From NCBI GenBank assembly GCA_013032095.1, contig WQBJ01000012.1, forward strand, positions 61,240 to 125,239: a stretch of 64,000 nt of DNA. The letters are read 5' to 3'. Under the pieces are notes generated by a model. The model was given only the letters and a program-made list of their open reading frames with translations. It searched no databases and had not been told where the DNA came from. A program made the position numbers and the translations under genes. The DNA comes from Ruegeria atlantica. Lineage in GTDB: Bacteria > Pseudomonadota > Alphaproteobacteria > Rhodobacterales > Rhodobacteraceae. Of the stretch, positions 17,429-28,455 are shown one piece after another (positions within the stretch are counted from its first letter, which is position 1; the number at the start of each line of letters is the position of its first letter).

Positions 17429-20400
17429 TTAGCTACACCCGCTGGTCGCGCCGCAGGTGTTGCACTTCATGCAGGTGCCGTTTCGCACCAGCGTGTAGTT
17501 ACCGCATTCGCCGCAAGGGTCACCCTCATACCCCTGCATCTTGGCTTTGGTCCGTGCATCCATCCCGGTTGCGACAGCTGTTTCAGCAGCAGGCGCTTCG
17601 AAAGTGGGTGCGGTCTCAGCCATGCCGTTTACTTCAGCCTGACCGCCGTTAAACACCATCAGGTCCTGTGGCAGGCGCTTACGCAGGTAACCCGTCGAGC
17701 TGATTTGCTTCAGCACTTCCAAAGACTTGGTTGCCGCGCTGTCGCTGATTTCCGAGACATTCGACAACCCGTCTTCCTCGCCCCGGCCCAAATCATCGAA
17801 GGTTGCGCCTTCGGGTTTCACATGGGCCAGATCGGTGCGGTCCAGATAGGACACGGCCAGTTCACGGAAGATGTAATCAAGGATCGACGTCGCGTTCTTG
17901 ATCGAGTCGTTGCCCTGCACCATCCCCGCCGGTTCGAACTTGGTGAAGGTGAAGGCGTCCACGAACTCTTCCAGCGGCACGCCGTATTGCAGGCCAACTG
18001 AAACGGCGATGGCAAAGTTGTTCATCATCGCTCGGAAGCCTGCGCCTTCCTTGTGCATATCGATGAAGATCTCGCCCAGCTTGCCGTCTTCGAACTCACC
18101 GGTCCGCAGATAGACCTTGTGACCGCCCACGATGGCTTTCTGAGTATAGCCCTTGCGGCGATGCGGCAGTTTTTCACGATGGCTGCGGATCATTTCTTTG
18201 ACCACAACCTTCTCGATCACCTTCTCGGCCAGAACGACAGCTTTCTCTTGCGTCGAGCCGCTTTCCAGCACTTCCGCCGCTTCGTCGTCATCCTCGACCA
18301 GAGCCGCCGCCAGAGGCTGCGAAAGTTTGGAGCCGTCGCGATACAGCGCGTTGGCCTTCACACCCAACGACCAGCTGAGTTCATAGGCCTTCTGGCAATC
18401 CTCTATGGTCGCGTCATTCGGCATGTTGATCGTCTTCGAGATCGCACCCGAGATGAAGCTCTGTGCCGCCGCCATCATGGTGATGTGGCTGTCAACCCCA
18501 AGGAAACGCTTGCCTTTCTTGCCGCACGGGTTGGCGCAGTCGAAGATCGCGTAGTGTTCTTCTTTCAGGTGCGGCGCACCTTCCAGAGTCATGGTTCCGC
18601 AGACGTGATCGTTGGCCGCCTCGATATCTGCCTTGGTGAAGCCGAGGTGGCGCAGCAGGTCGAAGGTCGGGTCATTCAGCTTGGTCGCCGGGATGCCCAA
18701 CACACCGGTGCAGAAATCCTCGCCCAGCGTCCACTGGTTGAAGACGAACCGGATGTCGAAGGCGCTTTCCAGCGCGGCGTCCACCTTAGCCAGTTCGTTC
18801 GGGCCAAAGCCGTGACCGGTCAGCGAGGTGTGGTTGATTCCCGGCGCATTGCCGATGGTACCGTGACCCACGGCATAGCCCACGATCTCTTCGATCTGAG
18901 ACGAGGAATAACCAAGCTTCTCAAGCGCCGAAGGAACTGAGCGGTTGATGATCTTGAAGTAGCCGCCACCGGCAAGCTTCTTGAACTTGACCAGCGCAAA
19001 GTCAGGCTCGATCCCGGTGGTGTCGCAATCCATTACAAGACCGATGGTGCCGGTTGGCGCGATCACGGTGGCCTGCGCGTTGCGGTAGCCGTTCTTCTCA
19101 CCAAGGCTCAGCGCCTCGTCCCAGGCCGACATGGCCAGATCGATCAGACGCTTGTCCGGGCAGTTGTTATGATCCAGAGGCACCGGCTTGACGGCCAGCT
19201 TCTCATAGCCCTCGGTCACACCCTGCGACGCACGGCGGTGGTTGCGGATGACGCGCAGCATGTGGTCTGCGTTGCGCTCGTAACCTTTGAACGGCCCTAG
19301 CTCACCGGCGATTTCAGCCGACGTTGCATAAGCCACACCGGTCATGATCGCGGTCAGTGCACCGCATATCGCCCGGCCTTCGTCCGAGTCATAGCTGTAG
19401 CCCATGTTCATCAGCAGACCGCCGATATTGGCATAACCCAGACCCAAGGTGCGGAAATCATAGGACAGCTGCGCGATTTCCTTCGACGGGAACTGCGCCA
19501 TCGTCACCGAGATTTCCAGCGTCAGGGTCCACAGACGCGAGGCGTGCATGTAATCCGACGCCTGAAACTCACCATCCTTGAGGAAGGTCAGCAGGTTCAT
19601 CGACGCCAGGTTACAGGCCGTGTCATCGAGGAACATGTATTCCGAGCAAGGGTTCGAGCCGCGGATCTCACCATCTTCGGGGCAAGTGTGCCATTCATTG
19701 ACCGTGTCGTGGAACTGGATGCCCGGATCGGCACAGGCCCATGCGGCGTGGCCGACCTTTTCCCACAGATCACGCGCCTTAACCGTGCGAGCGACTTTGC
19801 CATCGGTGCGGTTGATCAGTTCCCAATCCGCGTCTTTTTCAACGGCGGTCAAGAACGCGTTGGTCACCCGGATCGAGTTGTTCGAGTTCTGGCCCGAAAC
19901 CGAGCTATAGGCTTCCGAATCCCAATCCGTATCGTAGGTCGGGAATTCGATGCTGTCGTGGCCCTGCTTGGCGTAGTCCAGAACGCGTTTGATATAAGTC
20001 TCAGGGATCGCGACCTTTTTCGCCTCGCGAACCGCTTTCTTCAGACTGTCATTCTTATTGGGATCATACGCATCGTCCTGCGCACCGTCCCAAGAGCGGA
20101 TGGCCTCGAAAATGCCGTTCAGCATCTTCTCGTGCATCTTCGATCCGGCAACGATCGAGGCCACCTTCTGCTCTTCGATCACCTTCCATTCGATGAATTG
20201 CTCGATATCCGGGTGATCCGCATCGACGATTACCATCTTTGCTGCTCGACGGGTTGTCCCGCCTGATTTGATCGCGCCAGCGGCGCGGTCGCCGATCTTG
20301 AGAAAGCCCATCAGGCCTGAGGACTTGCCGCCACCTGACAGCGCTTCGCCTTCTGCACGCAGATGGCTGAAGTTGGTCCCGGTACCCGAGCCGTATTTGA

Positions 20401-21049
20401 ACAGGCGCGCCTCGCGCACCCACAGATCCATGATGCCGCCTTCGTTCACCAGATCATCGTCGACAGACTGGATGAAGCACGCGTGCGGCTGCGGATGTTC
20501 GTAAGCGGATTTCGACTTGGTCAGCTTGCCGGTTTTGTAGTCGACATAGTGGTGCCCCTGCGCCGGGCCGTCGATTCCATAGGCCCAGTGCAGACCGGTG
20601 TTGAACCACTGAGGAGAGTTCGGTGCCGCGCGCTGGGTTGCCAGCATGTAACGCATCTCGTCGAAATAGGCGCGCGCATCTTCCTCGGTCGAGAAGTAAC
20701 CGCCCTTCCAGCCCCAATAGGCCCAAGCACCCGCCAAACGGTCGAACACCTGCTTCGACGACGTTTCGCCACTAAACTCAGCACCTTCAGCGGGAACGGA
20801 ACGCCACAGGAATTCGGGAACGTCCTTTTCCTTCACCTTTTTGAGAGCGGTCGGAACGCCTGCCTTGCGGAAATACTTCTGCGCGATGACGTCACTAGCG
20901 ACCTGGCTCCACTTTGCGGGGACTTCGATGTCATCCAGGCGGAAAACGATAGTGCCATCCGGATTTCGAATCTCGGATGTCGCGGACACAAAGTCCAGTT
21001 CTGCGTATGCGTCCTGCCCCGATTTGGTGAATTTCCTGTCAATCTTCAT
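17429..21049 (-). CDS. nrdJ: Class II (adenosylcobalamin-dependent) ribonucleotide reductase
   Basis: A 1206-residue enzyme reducing ribonucleotides to deoxyribonucleotides with a B12-generated thiyl radical. Visible features are [48 protein letters not shown] (active-site cysteine region), [20 protein letters not shown], and a C-terminal cysteine-rich tail ([18 protein letters not shown]) that delivers electrons. Length fits the long proteobacterial NrdJ. I start at ATG 21049 ([12 protein letters not shown]) rather than TTG 21073. No nrdAB or NrdR gene lies nearby, and I see no cobalamin riboswitch upstream. Confidence 0.96.
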   Translation of the reverse strand: MKIDRKFTKSGQDAYAELDFVSATSEIRNPDGTIVFRLDDIEVPAKWSQVASDVIAQKYFRKAGVPTALKKVKEKDVPEFLWRSVPAEGAEFSGETSSKQVFDRLAGAWAYWGWKGGYFSTEEDARAYFDEMRYMLATQRAAPNSPQWFNTGLHWAYGIDGPAQGHHYVDYKTGKLTKSKSAYEHPQPHACFIQSVDDDLVNEGGIMDLWVREARLFKYGSGTGTNFSHLRAEGEALSGGGKSSGLMGFLKIGDRAAGAIKSGGTTRRAAKMVIVDADHPDIEQFIEWKVIEEQKVASIVAGSKMHEKMLNGIFEAIRSWDGAQDDAYDPNKNDSLKKAVREAKKVAIPETYIKRVLDYAKQGHDSIEFPTYDTDWDSEAYSSVSGQNSNNSIRVTNAFLTAVEKDADWELINRTDGKVARTVKARDLWEKVGHAAWACADPGIQFHDTVNEWHTCPEDGEIRGSNPCSEYMFLDDTACNLASMNLLTFLKDGEFQASDYMHASRLWTLTLEISVTMAQFPSKEIAQLSYDFRTLGLGYANIGGLLMNMGYSYDSDEGRAICGALTAIMTGVAYATSAEIAGELGPFKGYERNADHMLRVIRNHRRASQGVTEGYEKLAVKPVPLDHNNCPDKRLIDLAMSAWDEALSLGEKNGYRNAQATVIAPTGTIGLVMDCDTTGIEPDFALVKFKKLAGGGYFKIINRSVPSALEKLGYSSSQIEEIVGYAVGHGTIGNAPGINHTSLTGHGFGPNELAKVDAALESAFDIRFVFNQWTLGEDFCTGVLGIPATKLNDPTFDLLRHLGFTKADIEAANDHVCGTMTLEGAPHLKEEHYAIFDCANPCGKKGKRFLGVDSHITMMAAAQSFISGAISKTINMPNDATIEDCQKAYELSWSLGVKANALYRDGSKLSQPLAAALVEDDDEAAEVLESGSTQEKAVVLAEKVIEKVVVKEMIRSHREKLPHRRKGYTQKAIVGGHKVYLRTGEFEDGKLGEIFIDMHKEGAGFRAMMNNFAIAVSVGLQYGVPLEEFVDAFTFTKFEPAGMVQGNDSIKNATSILDYIFRELAVSYLDRTDLAHVKPEGATFDDLGRGEEDGLSNVSEISDSAATKSLEVLKQISSTGYLRKRLPQDLMVFNGGQAEVNGMAETAPTFEAPAAETAVATGMDARTKAKMQGYEGDPCGECGNYTLVRNGTCMKCNTCGATSGCS

Positions 21050-21567
21050 GTCCGCAGCCCTAGATTCAAACAACTTGTCCGTTAGCGTCAGGTACGTCTC
21101 AGCGACCTATCCGCCGTGCCAGAAAAATGGGCGCAAACGGCCGGGCGCTGCTTTTAACAGCGCGAAACCGACGTTACGGTTGCACGTTAAATTAATGTGC
21201 TTTCCAACCCTCGCCCTATGCCTTGCTCTGGTTATTCTACCAGATTTAGTGGCAACCCTTTCGGCTCATACAATTTGGCGTATTCACCCATAGATCGTCA
21301 ACGCCATTTTTCAGTCATTTTTGAAATCTTTTTTGTTGACCGAATAGTTCCGGCCGAAAGAGTCCGATTCCTCCACAGATTCATCCACCACGCATCACGC
21401 GTGGTTTCATATTCGCTCAAAGGAATTAACTGTTTTTCTCAGCATAGTTACCGGCATTTGGTAATCCGAAGGTAAGGTGGCTAGGCTGTTTAAGAATCAA
21501 AACCCAGACGCACGGCAAGATAAATGGGTCGCACAATGTGGAAATCGGTTAAGAAAAGGACTCAGGC
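21050..21567. promoter_or_regulatory. Intergenic region between divergent nrdJ and lipoprotein genes
   Basis: A 518-bp AT-richer gap without a convincing gene. It holds an imperfect inverted repeat TGCACGTTAA/ATTAATGTGC at 21181-21200, a hairpin GCGCTG/CAGCGC at 21145-21163 and a hairpin ACCACGC/GCGTGGT at 21387-21405. The promoters of nrdJ and the lipoprotein gene should be here. No NrdR box of the usual form was seen. Confidence 0.4.
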
Positions 21568-22005
21568 GTGCTGACAACGTTTCGCTTACTTCCCGTTCTC
21601 GGTCTTATCGTTGCCTGTGCACCACAAGATGTGCCCCCACCTTCGCGCAGTGCGCAGTTCGACAGTTACCCTCAACGGCTGTTCGACACGTTTGAGATCG
21701 AATGCAACGGACCGGGCGAAGAGTTCAGCAAAACTGGCAGCCGAGTGTTTGAATGCGCCGAATTGCTGCCCCCCGAAACCACCGCCTATCTGATTCTCAA
21801 TTACGACGGGTACCCGCAGGACCTGCCCAAAAGTATATTGCGGATGGTCTCGACCAAAAACTCAACGGGCTATCGTGTAGACGCCGAGTTGTTTTTCGAT
21901 GTTCCGCAACAGAAAGGCGCATCAGTTCAGGTTCCAGTGGAAAGCAAAGCACTGGATCAGGCGATTAGCGCTCTGTTCCAGTCTATGGGTGGATCACCAA
22001 CATAA
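21568..22005 (+). CDS. Putative lipoprotein of unknown function
   Basis: A 145-residue protein with a short lipoprotein signal ([11 protein letters not shown], lipobox Cys at residue 17). The mature part is mixed alpha/beta with two further cysteines (EIECNG and VFECAE), and I do not recognise a domain. The GTG start at 21568 follows AAAAGGA at eight bases. It is expected to be anchored in a membrane facing the periplasm. A tRNA-Pro on the other strand follows its stop. Confidence 0.7.
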   Translation: MLTTFRLLPVLGLIVACAPQDVPPPSRSAQFDSYPQRLFDTFEIECNGPGEEFSKTGSRVFECAELLPPETTAYLILNYDGYPQDLPKSILRMVSTKNSTGYRVDAELFFDVPQQKGASVQVPVESKALDQAISALFQSMGGSPT

Positions 22006-22015
22006 GTTGAAGAAG

Positions 22016-22092
22016 TGGTCGGGGCGGCAGGATTCGAACCTACGACCCCCTGTACCCAAAACAGGTGCGCTACCAGACTGCGCCACGCCCCG
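22016..22092 (-). tRNA. tRNA-Pro (anticodon TGG)
   Basis: On the minus strand the acceptor CGGGGCG pairs with CGCCCCG followed by A and CCA. The anticodon arm CCTGT-TTTGGGT-ACAGG gives TGG, and the T-loop is TTCGAAT. The gene is complete. Confidence 0.95.
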
Positions 22093-22135
22093 GACCGTGC
22101 GCCTTCCTAACGATGCCGTTCTGATTTGAAAAGCC

Positions 22136-22603
22136 CTAACAGGGCCAAATTGCCGGACCTTGCGAAAAAATTTCGTGCTGCATCTGCGTTCCCGGCGTAA
22201 TCAGGTAGCGCGACGCAAGCCCCGCGTTGATTTCAAGTACTGCATAGATCGAATCTCCGCCTTCGATCAGCGACTCGTCCCCAGGAATCGCATTTTCATG
22301 AACGTGGACAACCGTACCGGTACGATCCAGAAAAATGATGTCTAAGGGAATCAGCGTGTTTTTCATCCAGAACGCTGTCCGTTGCGGCGGATCGAATACA
22401 AACAACATGCCCGAACGTTTCGGCATCGACTCGCGGAACATCAAGCCGCGCGCTCTTTCCTGCCGGCTAATTGCAAGTTCTACGTTGAAATTGAGCTGTG
22501 TCTTGTCGTTGCGCAGATTGACGCGGTCATTCTGACACGCTGCTAGCACCTCTCCGGTCCATAGCGTTGTTAAACCAGCAAGAACCGCGAGAGATTTCAA
22601 CAT
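22136..22603 (-). CDS. DUF192 family exported protein
   Basis: A 155-residue protein with an N-terminal signal peptide (SLAVLAGLTTLWTGEVLA). The DUF192 core is ISRQERARGLMFRESMP, GMLFVFDPPQRTAFWMKNT, PLDIIFLDRTGTVVHVHENA and YAVLEINAGLA. DUF192 proteins are widespread periplasmic or membrane-associated small beta proteins without an established function. The gene starts six bases after the cold-shock gene stop on the same strand, so they are probably co-transcribed. Confidence 0.88.
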   Translation of the reverse strand: MLKSLAVLAGLTTLWTGEVLAACQNDRVNLRNDKTQLNFNVELAISRQERARGLMFRESMPKRSGMLFVFDPPQRTAFWMKNTLIPLDIIFLDRTGTVVHVHENAIPGDESLIEGGDSIYAVLEINAGLASRYLITPGTQMQHEIFSQGPAIWPC

Positions 22604-22609
22604 GTTCGA

Positions 22610-23137
22610 TCAGTCGTCCAGTGCCGCTTCCCAAGCCAAAACCTGGGCAGCCATACGCCCACGTTTACCATCGATGACGCGCATAGCCAGCGCTTCACCC
22701 GGTTGAAGATCAGCAAGCCCAGACCGGCGTAATACCTCGATATGCAGGAATACGTCTTCGCCCCGACCAAAGACATTGGCAAAACCAAAGCCCTTGCCCT
22801 TGTCGAACCACTTCACCCGTGCCGCCTCAAGTGGTGCTTCTGCAATGACCGCAGGATCAAGCTCGGCAAAGTCCGACAACATCATTGAGTCGGTACGCAC
22901 AGGAGGATCGACACTGATAATCTCGACTGCCTGAACACCTCGATCAGTTCGGTGCGTCATGATCTCGATCCCGGCACCATCTGCGACCGAGCTTTGACCA
23001 AAGTTACGCAAGACGTTCACATGCAACAGAATATCCGGACCGCCCTCATCCGACACAACGAAGCCGTACCCCTTGGCAGGGTCGAACCATTTCACGTGTC
23101 CATGGACGCGGTACATATTATTCAGGTCTTCTGGCAC
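22610..23137 (-). CDS. Double cold-shock-domain protein
   Basis: A 175-residue protein with two cold-shock domains: residues 10-75 (GHVKWFDPAKGYGFVVSD, DILLHVNVL) and 105-172 (ARVKWFDKGKGFGFANVFG, EDVFLHIEVL). Both keep the aromatic RNP1- and RNP2-like motifs that bind single-stranded nucleic acids. Two-domain cold-shock proteins are common in alphaproteobacteria and act as RNA chaperones or regulators. An acidic linker rich in Ala, Pro and Glu joins the domains. Confidence 0.92.
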   Translation of the reverse strand: MPEDLNNMYRVHGHVKWFDPAKGYGFVVSDEGGPDILLHVNVLRNFGQSSVADGAGIEIMTHRTDRGVQAVEIISVDPPVRTDSMMLSDFAELDPAVIAEAPLEAARVKWFDKGKGFGFANVFGRGEDVFLHIEVLRRSGLADLQPGEALAMRVIDGKRGRMAAQVLAWEAALDD

Positions 23138-23258
23138 GGTTTTCCCATCGCGAAAGTTAATGGTTCGTTAAGGGTCCGATGTGTATGGGATTGGTGCGTA
23201 AATTCAAGCTGAAAAAACCCTTTGGTTTCTTGTCTTTGCATTTCACGATACGCGAACA

Positions 23259-23870
23259 TCACGGATTCAACCTCTGCACTTTCCACGCCGAGCCCACCTG
23301 GTCCCGGCACCACTGAAACCTGTCGTGCAGCCTGAATGCACCATCGGCCCAAAACTCGATCTCGGTCGGTACTAACCTGTATCCACCCCAAAATGGCGGC
23401 CTTGGAGGATTCGGCCCCAGCTTCGCGGTCACCTTCGCAACCTCTGCCATCAAAACAGTACGGCTGCTCAGGGGGCGAGATTGCTTTGATGCCCAAGCCC
23501 CCAGACGGCTTTTCAACGAGCGAGACGCATAATATTGATCAGCCTGCGGTCCGCTTTCCCGTGTGATTGTACCACGAACACGGATTTGGCGCCGCAATGA
23601 TTTCCAATGCATCACAAATGCAGCTTTGCCGGCGGAATCAAGTTCGACCGCCTTGGCGCTTTCGTAATTGGTGTAGAACACAAAAGCATCGGATTCGATT
23701 TCCTTTAACAGCACCATGCGCACGTTGGGCATGCCTTCCGAATCCACGGTTGCCAACGCAATAGCGTTGGGATCGTTTGGCTCGCTGTCTTTGGCCTCGT
23801 CCAGCCACCGCGCCGCAATTTCAAACGGATCGGTGCCGGCGAATATGCCGTCGCGCTCAGTCATTTCCAT
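23259..23870 (-). CDS. pdxH: Pyridoxamine 5'-phosphate oxidase
   Basis: A 203-residue FMN flavoprotein that oxidises pyridoxine or pyridoxamine phosphate to pyridoxal phosphate. Motifs are [35 protein letters not shown] (FMN binding), [28 protein letters not shown] and the C-terminal [11 protein letters not shown] 23870 (MEMTER) and ATG 23864 are both possible starts. The longer frame to 23972 runs into the divergent fabI promoter region. It supplies the cofactor for the PLP enzymes in this window. Confidence 0.94.
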   Translation of the reverse strand: MEMTERDGIFAGTDPFEIAARWLDEAKDSEPNDPNAIALATVDSEGMPNVRMVLLKEIESDAFVFYTNYESAKAVELDSAGKAAFVMHWKSLRRQIRVRGTITRESGPQADQYYASRSLKSRLGAWASKQSRPLSSRTVLMAEVAKVTAKLGPNPPRPPFWGGYRLVPTEIEFWADGAFRLHDRFQWCRDQVGSAWKVQRLNP

Positions 23871-23999
23871 CCCCCGGAAACTTTTGATCACTACCCTAGG
23901 GCGAGAACCCGCCACGGGCAAGAGTTCGCGGCCTTGATGCAGCGCATCCAATGGCATAAACCAACCCAACATGACGCGAAGACAGGCGGAGAACCGAAC

Positions 24000-24806
24000 A
24001 TGTCAAATCAGTTGATGGCCGGAAAGCGCGGCCTCATCATGGGACTGGCCAATGATAAATCAATCGCATGGGGAATCGCCCGCGCGTTATCCGAAGCCGG
24101 GGCCGAGCTGGCCTTTTCCTACCAAGGCGAAGCCCTGAAGAAACGGGTCGACCCGCTGGCGGCTCAACTGGGCAGCGAAATCGTTTTGCCTTGCGATGTC
24201 AGTGACGAGGCATCGATTGATGCCCTGTTTTCTTCGCTGGAAGAGAAATGGGGCAAGCTGGACTTTATAGTTCACGCCATCGGCTTTTCCGACAAGAACG
24301 AGTTGCGTGGCCGCTACGTCGACACCAGCCGTGCGAATTTCAAGCTCACCATGGACGTATCGGTCTATTCCTTTACCGCTGTGATGCAGCGCGCCGAGAA
24401 GATGATGTCAGAAGGCAGCAGTGCCGTGACCCTTACCTACTATGGTGCGGAACAAGTAATGCCCCACTATAACGTGATGGGCGTCGCCAAAGCCGCGCTG
24501 GAGGCTTCGGTGAAATATCTGGCCGAAGACTTGGGCAAGGATGGTATCCGCGTGAATTCGATCTCGGCCGGTCCTATCAAAACGCTGGCCGCCAGCGGCA
24601 TCGGCGATTTCCGCTACATCATGAAGTGGAACGAATACAACTCGCCCCTGCGCCGCAACGTAACCATCGACGATGTTGGCAAATCAGCTCTCTATCTGCT
24701 GTCCGATCTCAGCAGCGGCGTAACCGGAGAAAACCTGCACGTCGATTCGGGCTATCACATCGTCGGCATGAAAGCCGTCGACGCCCCTGACGTTGAAAAA
24801 GGTTAA
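24000..24806 (+). CDS. fabI: Enoyl-[acyl-carrier-protein] reductase (NADH)
   Basis: A 268-residue SDR-type reductase for the last step of each fatty-acid elongation cycle. Evidence is [19 protein letters not shown] at the cofactor site, [31 protein letters not shown], and the catalytic Tyr-x6-Lys in [26 protein letters not shown] is characteristic of FabI. The start is ATG 24000, with GGAG upstream; the 23934 extension has no similarity. The gpt start follows four bases after its stop. Confidence 0.95.
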   Translation: MSNQLMAGKRGLIMGLANDKSIAWGIARALSEAGAELAFSYQGEALKKRVDPLAAQLGSEIVLPCDVSDEASIDALFSSLEEKWGKLDFIVHAIGFSDKNELRGRYVDTSRANFKLTMDVSVYSFTAVMQRAEKMMSEGSSAVTLTYYGAEQVMPHYNVMGVAKAALEASVKYLAEDLGKDGIRVNSISAGPIKTLAASGIGDFRYIMKWNEYNSPLRRNVTIDDVGKSALYLLSDLSSGVTGENLHVDSGYHIVGMKAVDAPDVEKG

Positions 24807-24810
24807 GACA

Positions 24811-25320
24811 ATGAGCGCCAAAGACCGCCTTCCCCACGAAAAAGGCTTTCACATTAGTTGGGACCAGATTCATCGCGACTCGCGTGCTTTGGCGTGGCGC
24901 CTGGATGGTCAGGGCCCTGATGAGGGCGCCTGGCGCGCCGTCGTCGCTATCACACGCGGGGGCATGGCCCCGGCGATGATCGTCAGCCGAGAATTGGACA
25001 TCCGCACTGTCGACACGATTAGCGTGCGCTCCTATCACCATCAGGAACAAGGCGAAGCCGAAGTCCTGAAGGCGCCGGATGCTGAACTGATGGGCGATGG
25101 TGAGGGCGTTCTGATCATCGACGACCTTGTCGACAGCGGCAAAACGCTGGAACTGGTGCGCGCAATGTATCCCAAGGCCCATTTTGCGACCGTATACGCT
25201 AAACCCAAAGGCCGCCCGATGGTGGATACATTCATCACCGAGGTTAGCCAGGACACGTGGATCTTCTTCCCGTGGGATATGGCTCTGCAATATGTCGAGC
25301 CCTACCGCGGCACCGACTGA
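24811..25320 (+). CDS. gpt: Xanthine-guanine phosphoribosyltransferase
   Basis: A 169-residue type I phosphoribosyltransferase that salvages xanthine and guanine. The PRPP-binding motif is [16 protein letters not shown] and [19 protein letters not shown] is the conserved early loop. The [12 protein letters not shown] tail is typical of Gpt. The start is ATG 24811, ten bases after AAAAAGG. It is in line with fabI and the following aminotransferase. Confidence 0.93.
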   Translation: MSAKDRLPHEKGFHISWDQIHRDSRALAWRLDGQGPDEGAWRAVVAITRGGMAPAMIVSRELDIRTVDTISVRSYHHQEQGEAEVLKAPDAELMGDGEGVLIIDDLVDSGKTLELVRAMYPKAHFATVYAKPKGRPMVDTFITEVSQDTWIFFPWDMALQYVEPYRGTD

Positions 25321-25347
25321 TCTTTTGCCCAAAATCTAGGACCACGC

Positions 25348-26523
25348 ATGACCCGGACCCGCACCGCCGCCACCTTCGCCCCTCCGGTGATGGAGGCGCG
25401 GCGTTGGCTTGAGGGTGTGGATTTTTCCGAAGACCGTCCTCTGATCAATGTCAGCCAAGCGGCCCCGGTCGACCCGCCACCTTTGGGGCTGCGTCAGGCC
25501 ATGGCCGCGTTTGCCGTGACCGAAGACAGCGCGCATCTATACGGCCCGGTTCTGGGCAATCCTGATCTGCGCGCGGAATTGGCAACGCAAATCGGCCAGC
25601 ATTACGCCGCTGAGGTCGCACCGGATCAAGTCGCGATCACCTCGGGCTGCAATCAGGCCTTTGCTGCCACGATCTCGGCCATCACTGATGAAGGGGATGA
25701 GGTCATCCTGCCAACCCCATGGTATTTCAACCACAAAATGTGGCTGGACATGGCTGGGGTGCGCGCCGTTGATCTGAAAACCGACAATAGCCTTCTGCCC
25801 GATGTGGACGCCGCCTGCGCGCTGATTACTGATAAGACCCGTGCCATTGCGCTGGTGACACCAAACAATCCCGGGGGCGTGGAATATCCTTCCGATTTGG
25901 TCCGTGCGTTTTATGATCTGGCACGCGAAACGGGACTACGTCTGTTGGTCGATGAAACCTATCGTGATTTCGACAGTCGCAGCGGCCCTCCCCATGAGCT
26001 TTTTCAACAGCCGGGATGGGACAATACGCTCGTCCATCTCTACTCCTTTTCCAAAGCCTATCGCCTGACAGGTCACCGCGTTGGCGCGATTGCAACCGGG
26101 GCCGACCTGCTATCCGAGGTCGAAAAGTTTCTCGATACGGTGGCAATCTGCCCCAGCCAGATCGGCCAGTTCTCGGCCCTTTGGGGTATGCAGAATCTCT
26201 CGCAATGGGTGGCCGGAGAACGCGACGAAATCCTCGACCGCCGCGTCGCGATTCAGGAGCAATTGCCTCGCCTGACCGACAAGGGCTGGCGCTTGCTGGG
26301 GTTGGGTGCCTATTTCGCCTATTTCGAACATCCGTTCGACATTCCTTCGGACGAACTGGCGCGCCGTCTGGTGCCCGAAGCCGGCATCCTATTGCTGCCC
26401 GGTACGATGTTCATGCCCGAGGATGACCTTGCCGGAAAACGTCAGGTCCGCATCGCCTTTGCAAATCTCGACCGCGCAGGAATCGCGCAATTGTTCAAAC
26501 GGCTGGAAGCACTATCCTTCTGA
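25348..26523 (+). CDS. Class I/II PLP-dependent aminotransferase
   Basis: A 391-residue fold-type I enzyme. It shows TSGCNQAFAATISA, LPTPWYFNHKMWLDM, VTPNNPGGVEYP, LLVDETYRDF and the PLP lysine in HLYSFSKAYRLTGHRVGA, with an Arg near the end (RQVRIAFANLD). It is not closely similar to the aminotransferase at 12.9 kb. The substrate cannot be read from the sequence. It lies 27 bases after gpt on the same strand, and the ppiD-like gene follows 78 bases later. Confidence 0.87.
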   Translation: MTRTRTAATFAPPVMEARRWLEGVDFSEDRPLINVSQAAPVDPPPLGLRQAMAAFAVTEDSAHLYGPVLGNPDLRAELATQIGQHYAAEVAPDQVAITSGCNQAFAATISAITDEGDEVILPTPWYFNHKMWLDMAGVRAVDLKTDNSLLPDVDAACALITDKTRAIALVTPNNPGGVEYPSDLVRAFYDLARETGLRLLVDETYRDFDSRSGPPHELFQQPGWDNTLVHLYSFSKAYRLTGHRVGAIATGADLLSEVEKFLDTVAICPSQIGQFSALWGMQNLSQWVAGERDEILDRRVAIQEQLPRLTDKGWRLLGLGAYFAYFEHPFDIPSDELARRLVPEAGILLLPGTMFMPEDDLAGKRQVRIAFANLDRAGIAQLFKRLEALSF

Positions 26524-26601
26524 GCTTGCCCCCCGGCGGTGCGCGTCGTATTCAGGGCCGCAACCGACAGGGCAGTTATTGCCACAGAATAAGAGGGCAC
26601 C

Positions 26602-28443
26602 ATGGCCGCAGGCATGAAAAACCTATCGAAGACCTTTGTCTGGATCCTCATGGGCCTATTGATGCTGGGCCTTGCAGGCTTTGGAGCAACCAGCCTGACT
26701 GGCACCGTGCGCACCGTCGCGCAGGTTGGCAACGAAGAGGTTTCGATCAACGAGTATGTTCGCGAATTGCAGCGCGAGATCCGCGCAGTGGAGCAACAAA
26801 CCGGCCAGCCTCTGCAAATCTCGCAAGCGCATGAGTTCGGGTTGGACCAACTGGCACTGTCACGCCTGACCGCTTTGGCCGCGTTGGACAATGAGGTCGG
26901 TGAACTGGGAATCTCCATCGGGGACGAGAACCTGCAAAAGGAAATTGTCGCCATTCCGGCCTTTCAAGGCGTCAACGGCACCTTCGACCGCGAAGCCTAT
27001 CAGTTCCAACTCGATCAGGTTGGCATGACGGATACTGAGTTCGAATCGGACCTGCGCAAGGAATCCTCCCGTACGATCGTACAGAATGCCGTTGTCAGCG
27101 GAGTTGAAATGCCTTCGACCCTGACGCAGGTGTTGACCGACTATGTCGGCGCTCGCCGCAGCTTTACCGTCGCTACGATTGGACCAGACGCGCTTTCCTC
27201 GCCCATTGCTGAACCGACGGACGAACAGATTCAGGCCTATTATGATGAGAACGCCGATCAGTTCACCCTGCCCCGCACCAAACAGCTGACCTATGCGATT
27301 TTGTCACCTGATATGCTGCTCGACAGTGTCGAGGTCGATGAGGACTCGGTGCGCCGTCTCTATGATCAACGCGCCTCGGAATTCTATCAGCCCGAACGTC
27401 GTTTGGTTGAACGCCTGACCTACCCGAACCAAGAAGCAGCCGAGACGGCAAAAGCCCAACTAGAAACTGGCGGCGCCTCTTTCGAACAACTGGTGCGTGA
27501 TCGTCAGCTTGAACTCAGCGATATCGATCTGGGCGACGTAACGCGTGAGGAACTGGGTGAGGCTGCAGACGCTGTTTTCGCTGCCGATCTGGACAGCGTG
27601 GTTGGCCCGCTGCCTTCAACTTTCGGCCCCGCCCTGTTCCGCATCAACGGCTCGTTGGCGGAAAACAACACCCCGTTCGAAGACGCCGCCCCCGCCCTGC
27701 GCGAGGAACTGGCCGCGGACCGCGCCCGCCGCCAGATTGAAGCCCAGGCCGAAGACATCGACGACCTGCTGGCCGGCGGCGCAACGCTGGAAGAGCTGAC
27801 AGACGAGACCGAGATGGAACTGGGTCAAATTGACTGGACTCGTCAGAGCGACGACGGTGTCGCGGCCTATGACGGTTTCCGCACCGCCGCCGAAGCGGTG
27901 AACGAAGGCGATTTCCCCGAGGTTGGTTTTCTTGAGGATGGCTCGATCTTTGCTCTGCGCCTGAACGAAGTACTCCCCCAGCGCCCTGAACCTCTGGAAA
28001 CCGCTCGGGATCGGGTGGCTGCTGCTTGGACGCAAGCGGAAACCAATAAGGCACTAGAGGAGCAAGCCAATTCGGTTCTGGAGCAGTTGAATTCGGATGG
28101 TGACTTCACAACCACGGGACTGCCGTTCCGCGTCGAAAACGCCCTGACCCGAACTGCGTTCCTGGACGATGTGCCAACAGATTTCATGGTTCAGGTCTTT
28201 GAAATGGAACCCGGCGCGCTGCGTGTTGTCCCCGGTGCTGGTTCCGCTTTCATCGTGCGTTTGGAAGAACTGCTGCCGCCCGCCGAAACAGACGAACTGC
28301 GTCAAGCTCAGACCGCGCTTGAGGCACAGCTTAATCAGGCGCTGGCACAGAACATCTTCGACGCCTATGTGCGCGATGCGCAAACCCGCGCGCGCCCCGT
28401 TATTGACCAACGCGCGCTGAACGCCGTGCAGTCGAGCTATTAA
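26602..28443 (+). CDS. PpiD-like membrane-anchored peptidyl-prolyl isomerase/chaperone
   Basis: A 613-residue protein with one N-terminal transmembrane helix (residues 13-32, VWILMGLLMLGLAGFGATSL), a SurA/PpiD-type N-terminal domain (QVGNEEVSINEYVREL onwards) and a central parvulin-like region around 270-370. The C-terminal part is helical. This is the PpiD architecture: a periplasmic folding factor near the Sec translocon. The parvulin signature is diverged (GDVTREELGEAADAVFAADL), so isomerase activity is uncertain. trpE begins twelve bases after its stop. Confidence 0.85.
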   Translation: MAAGMKNLSKTFVWILMGLLMLGLAGFGATSLTGTVRTVAQVGNEEVSINEYVRELQREIRAVEQQTGQPLQISQAHEFGLDQLALSRLTALAALDNEVGELGISIGDENLQKEIVAIPAFQGVNGTFDREAYQFQLDQVGMTDTEFESDLRKESSRTIVQNAVVSGVEMPSTLTQVLTDYVGARRSFTVATIGPDALSSPIAEPTDEQIQAYYDENADQFTLPRTKQLTYAILSPDMLLDSVEVDEDSVRRLYDQRASEFYQPERRLVERLTYPNQEAAETAKAQLETGGASFEQLVRDRQLELSDIDLGDVTREELGEAADAVFAADLDSVVGPLPSTFGPALFRINGSLAENNTPFEDAAPALREELAADRARRQIEAQAEDIDDLLAGGATLEELTDETEMELGQIDWTRQSDDGVAAYDGFRTAAEAVNEGDFPEVGFLEDGSIFALRLNEVLPQRPEPLETARDRVAAAWTQAETNKALEEQANSVLEQLNSDGDFTTTGLPFRVENALTRTAFLDDVPTDFMVQVFEMEPGALRVVPGAGSAFIVRLEELLPPAETDELRQAQTALEAQLNQALAQNIFDAYVRDAQTRARPVIDQRALNAVQSSY

Positions 28444-28455
28444 AAGAGACCGAAT

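Noticed and set aside
21050..21300. Cobalamin riboswitch in front of nrdJ
   Set aside because: I looked on the minus strand for the B12-box style conserved blocks and did not find them.
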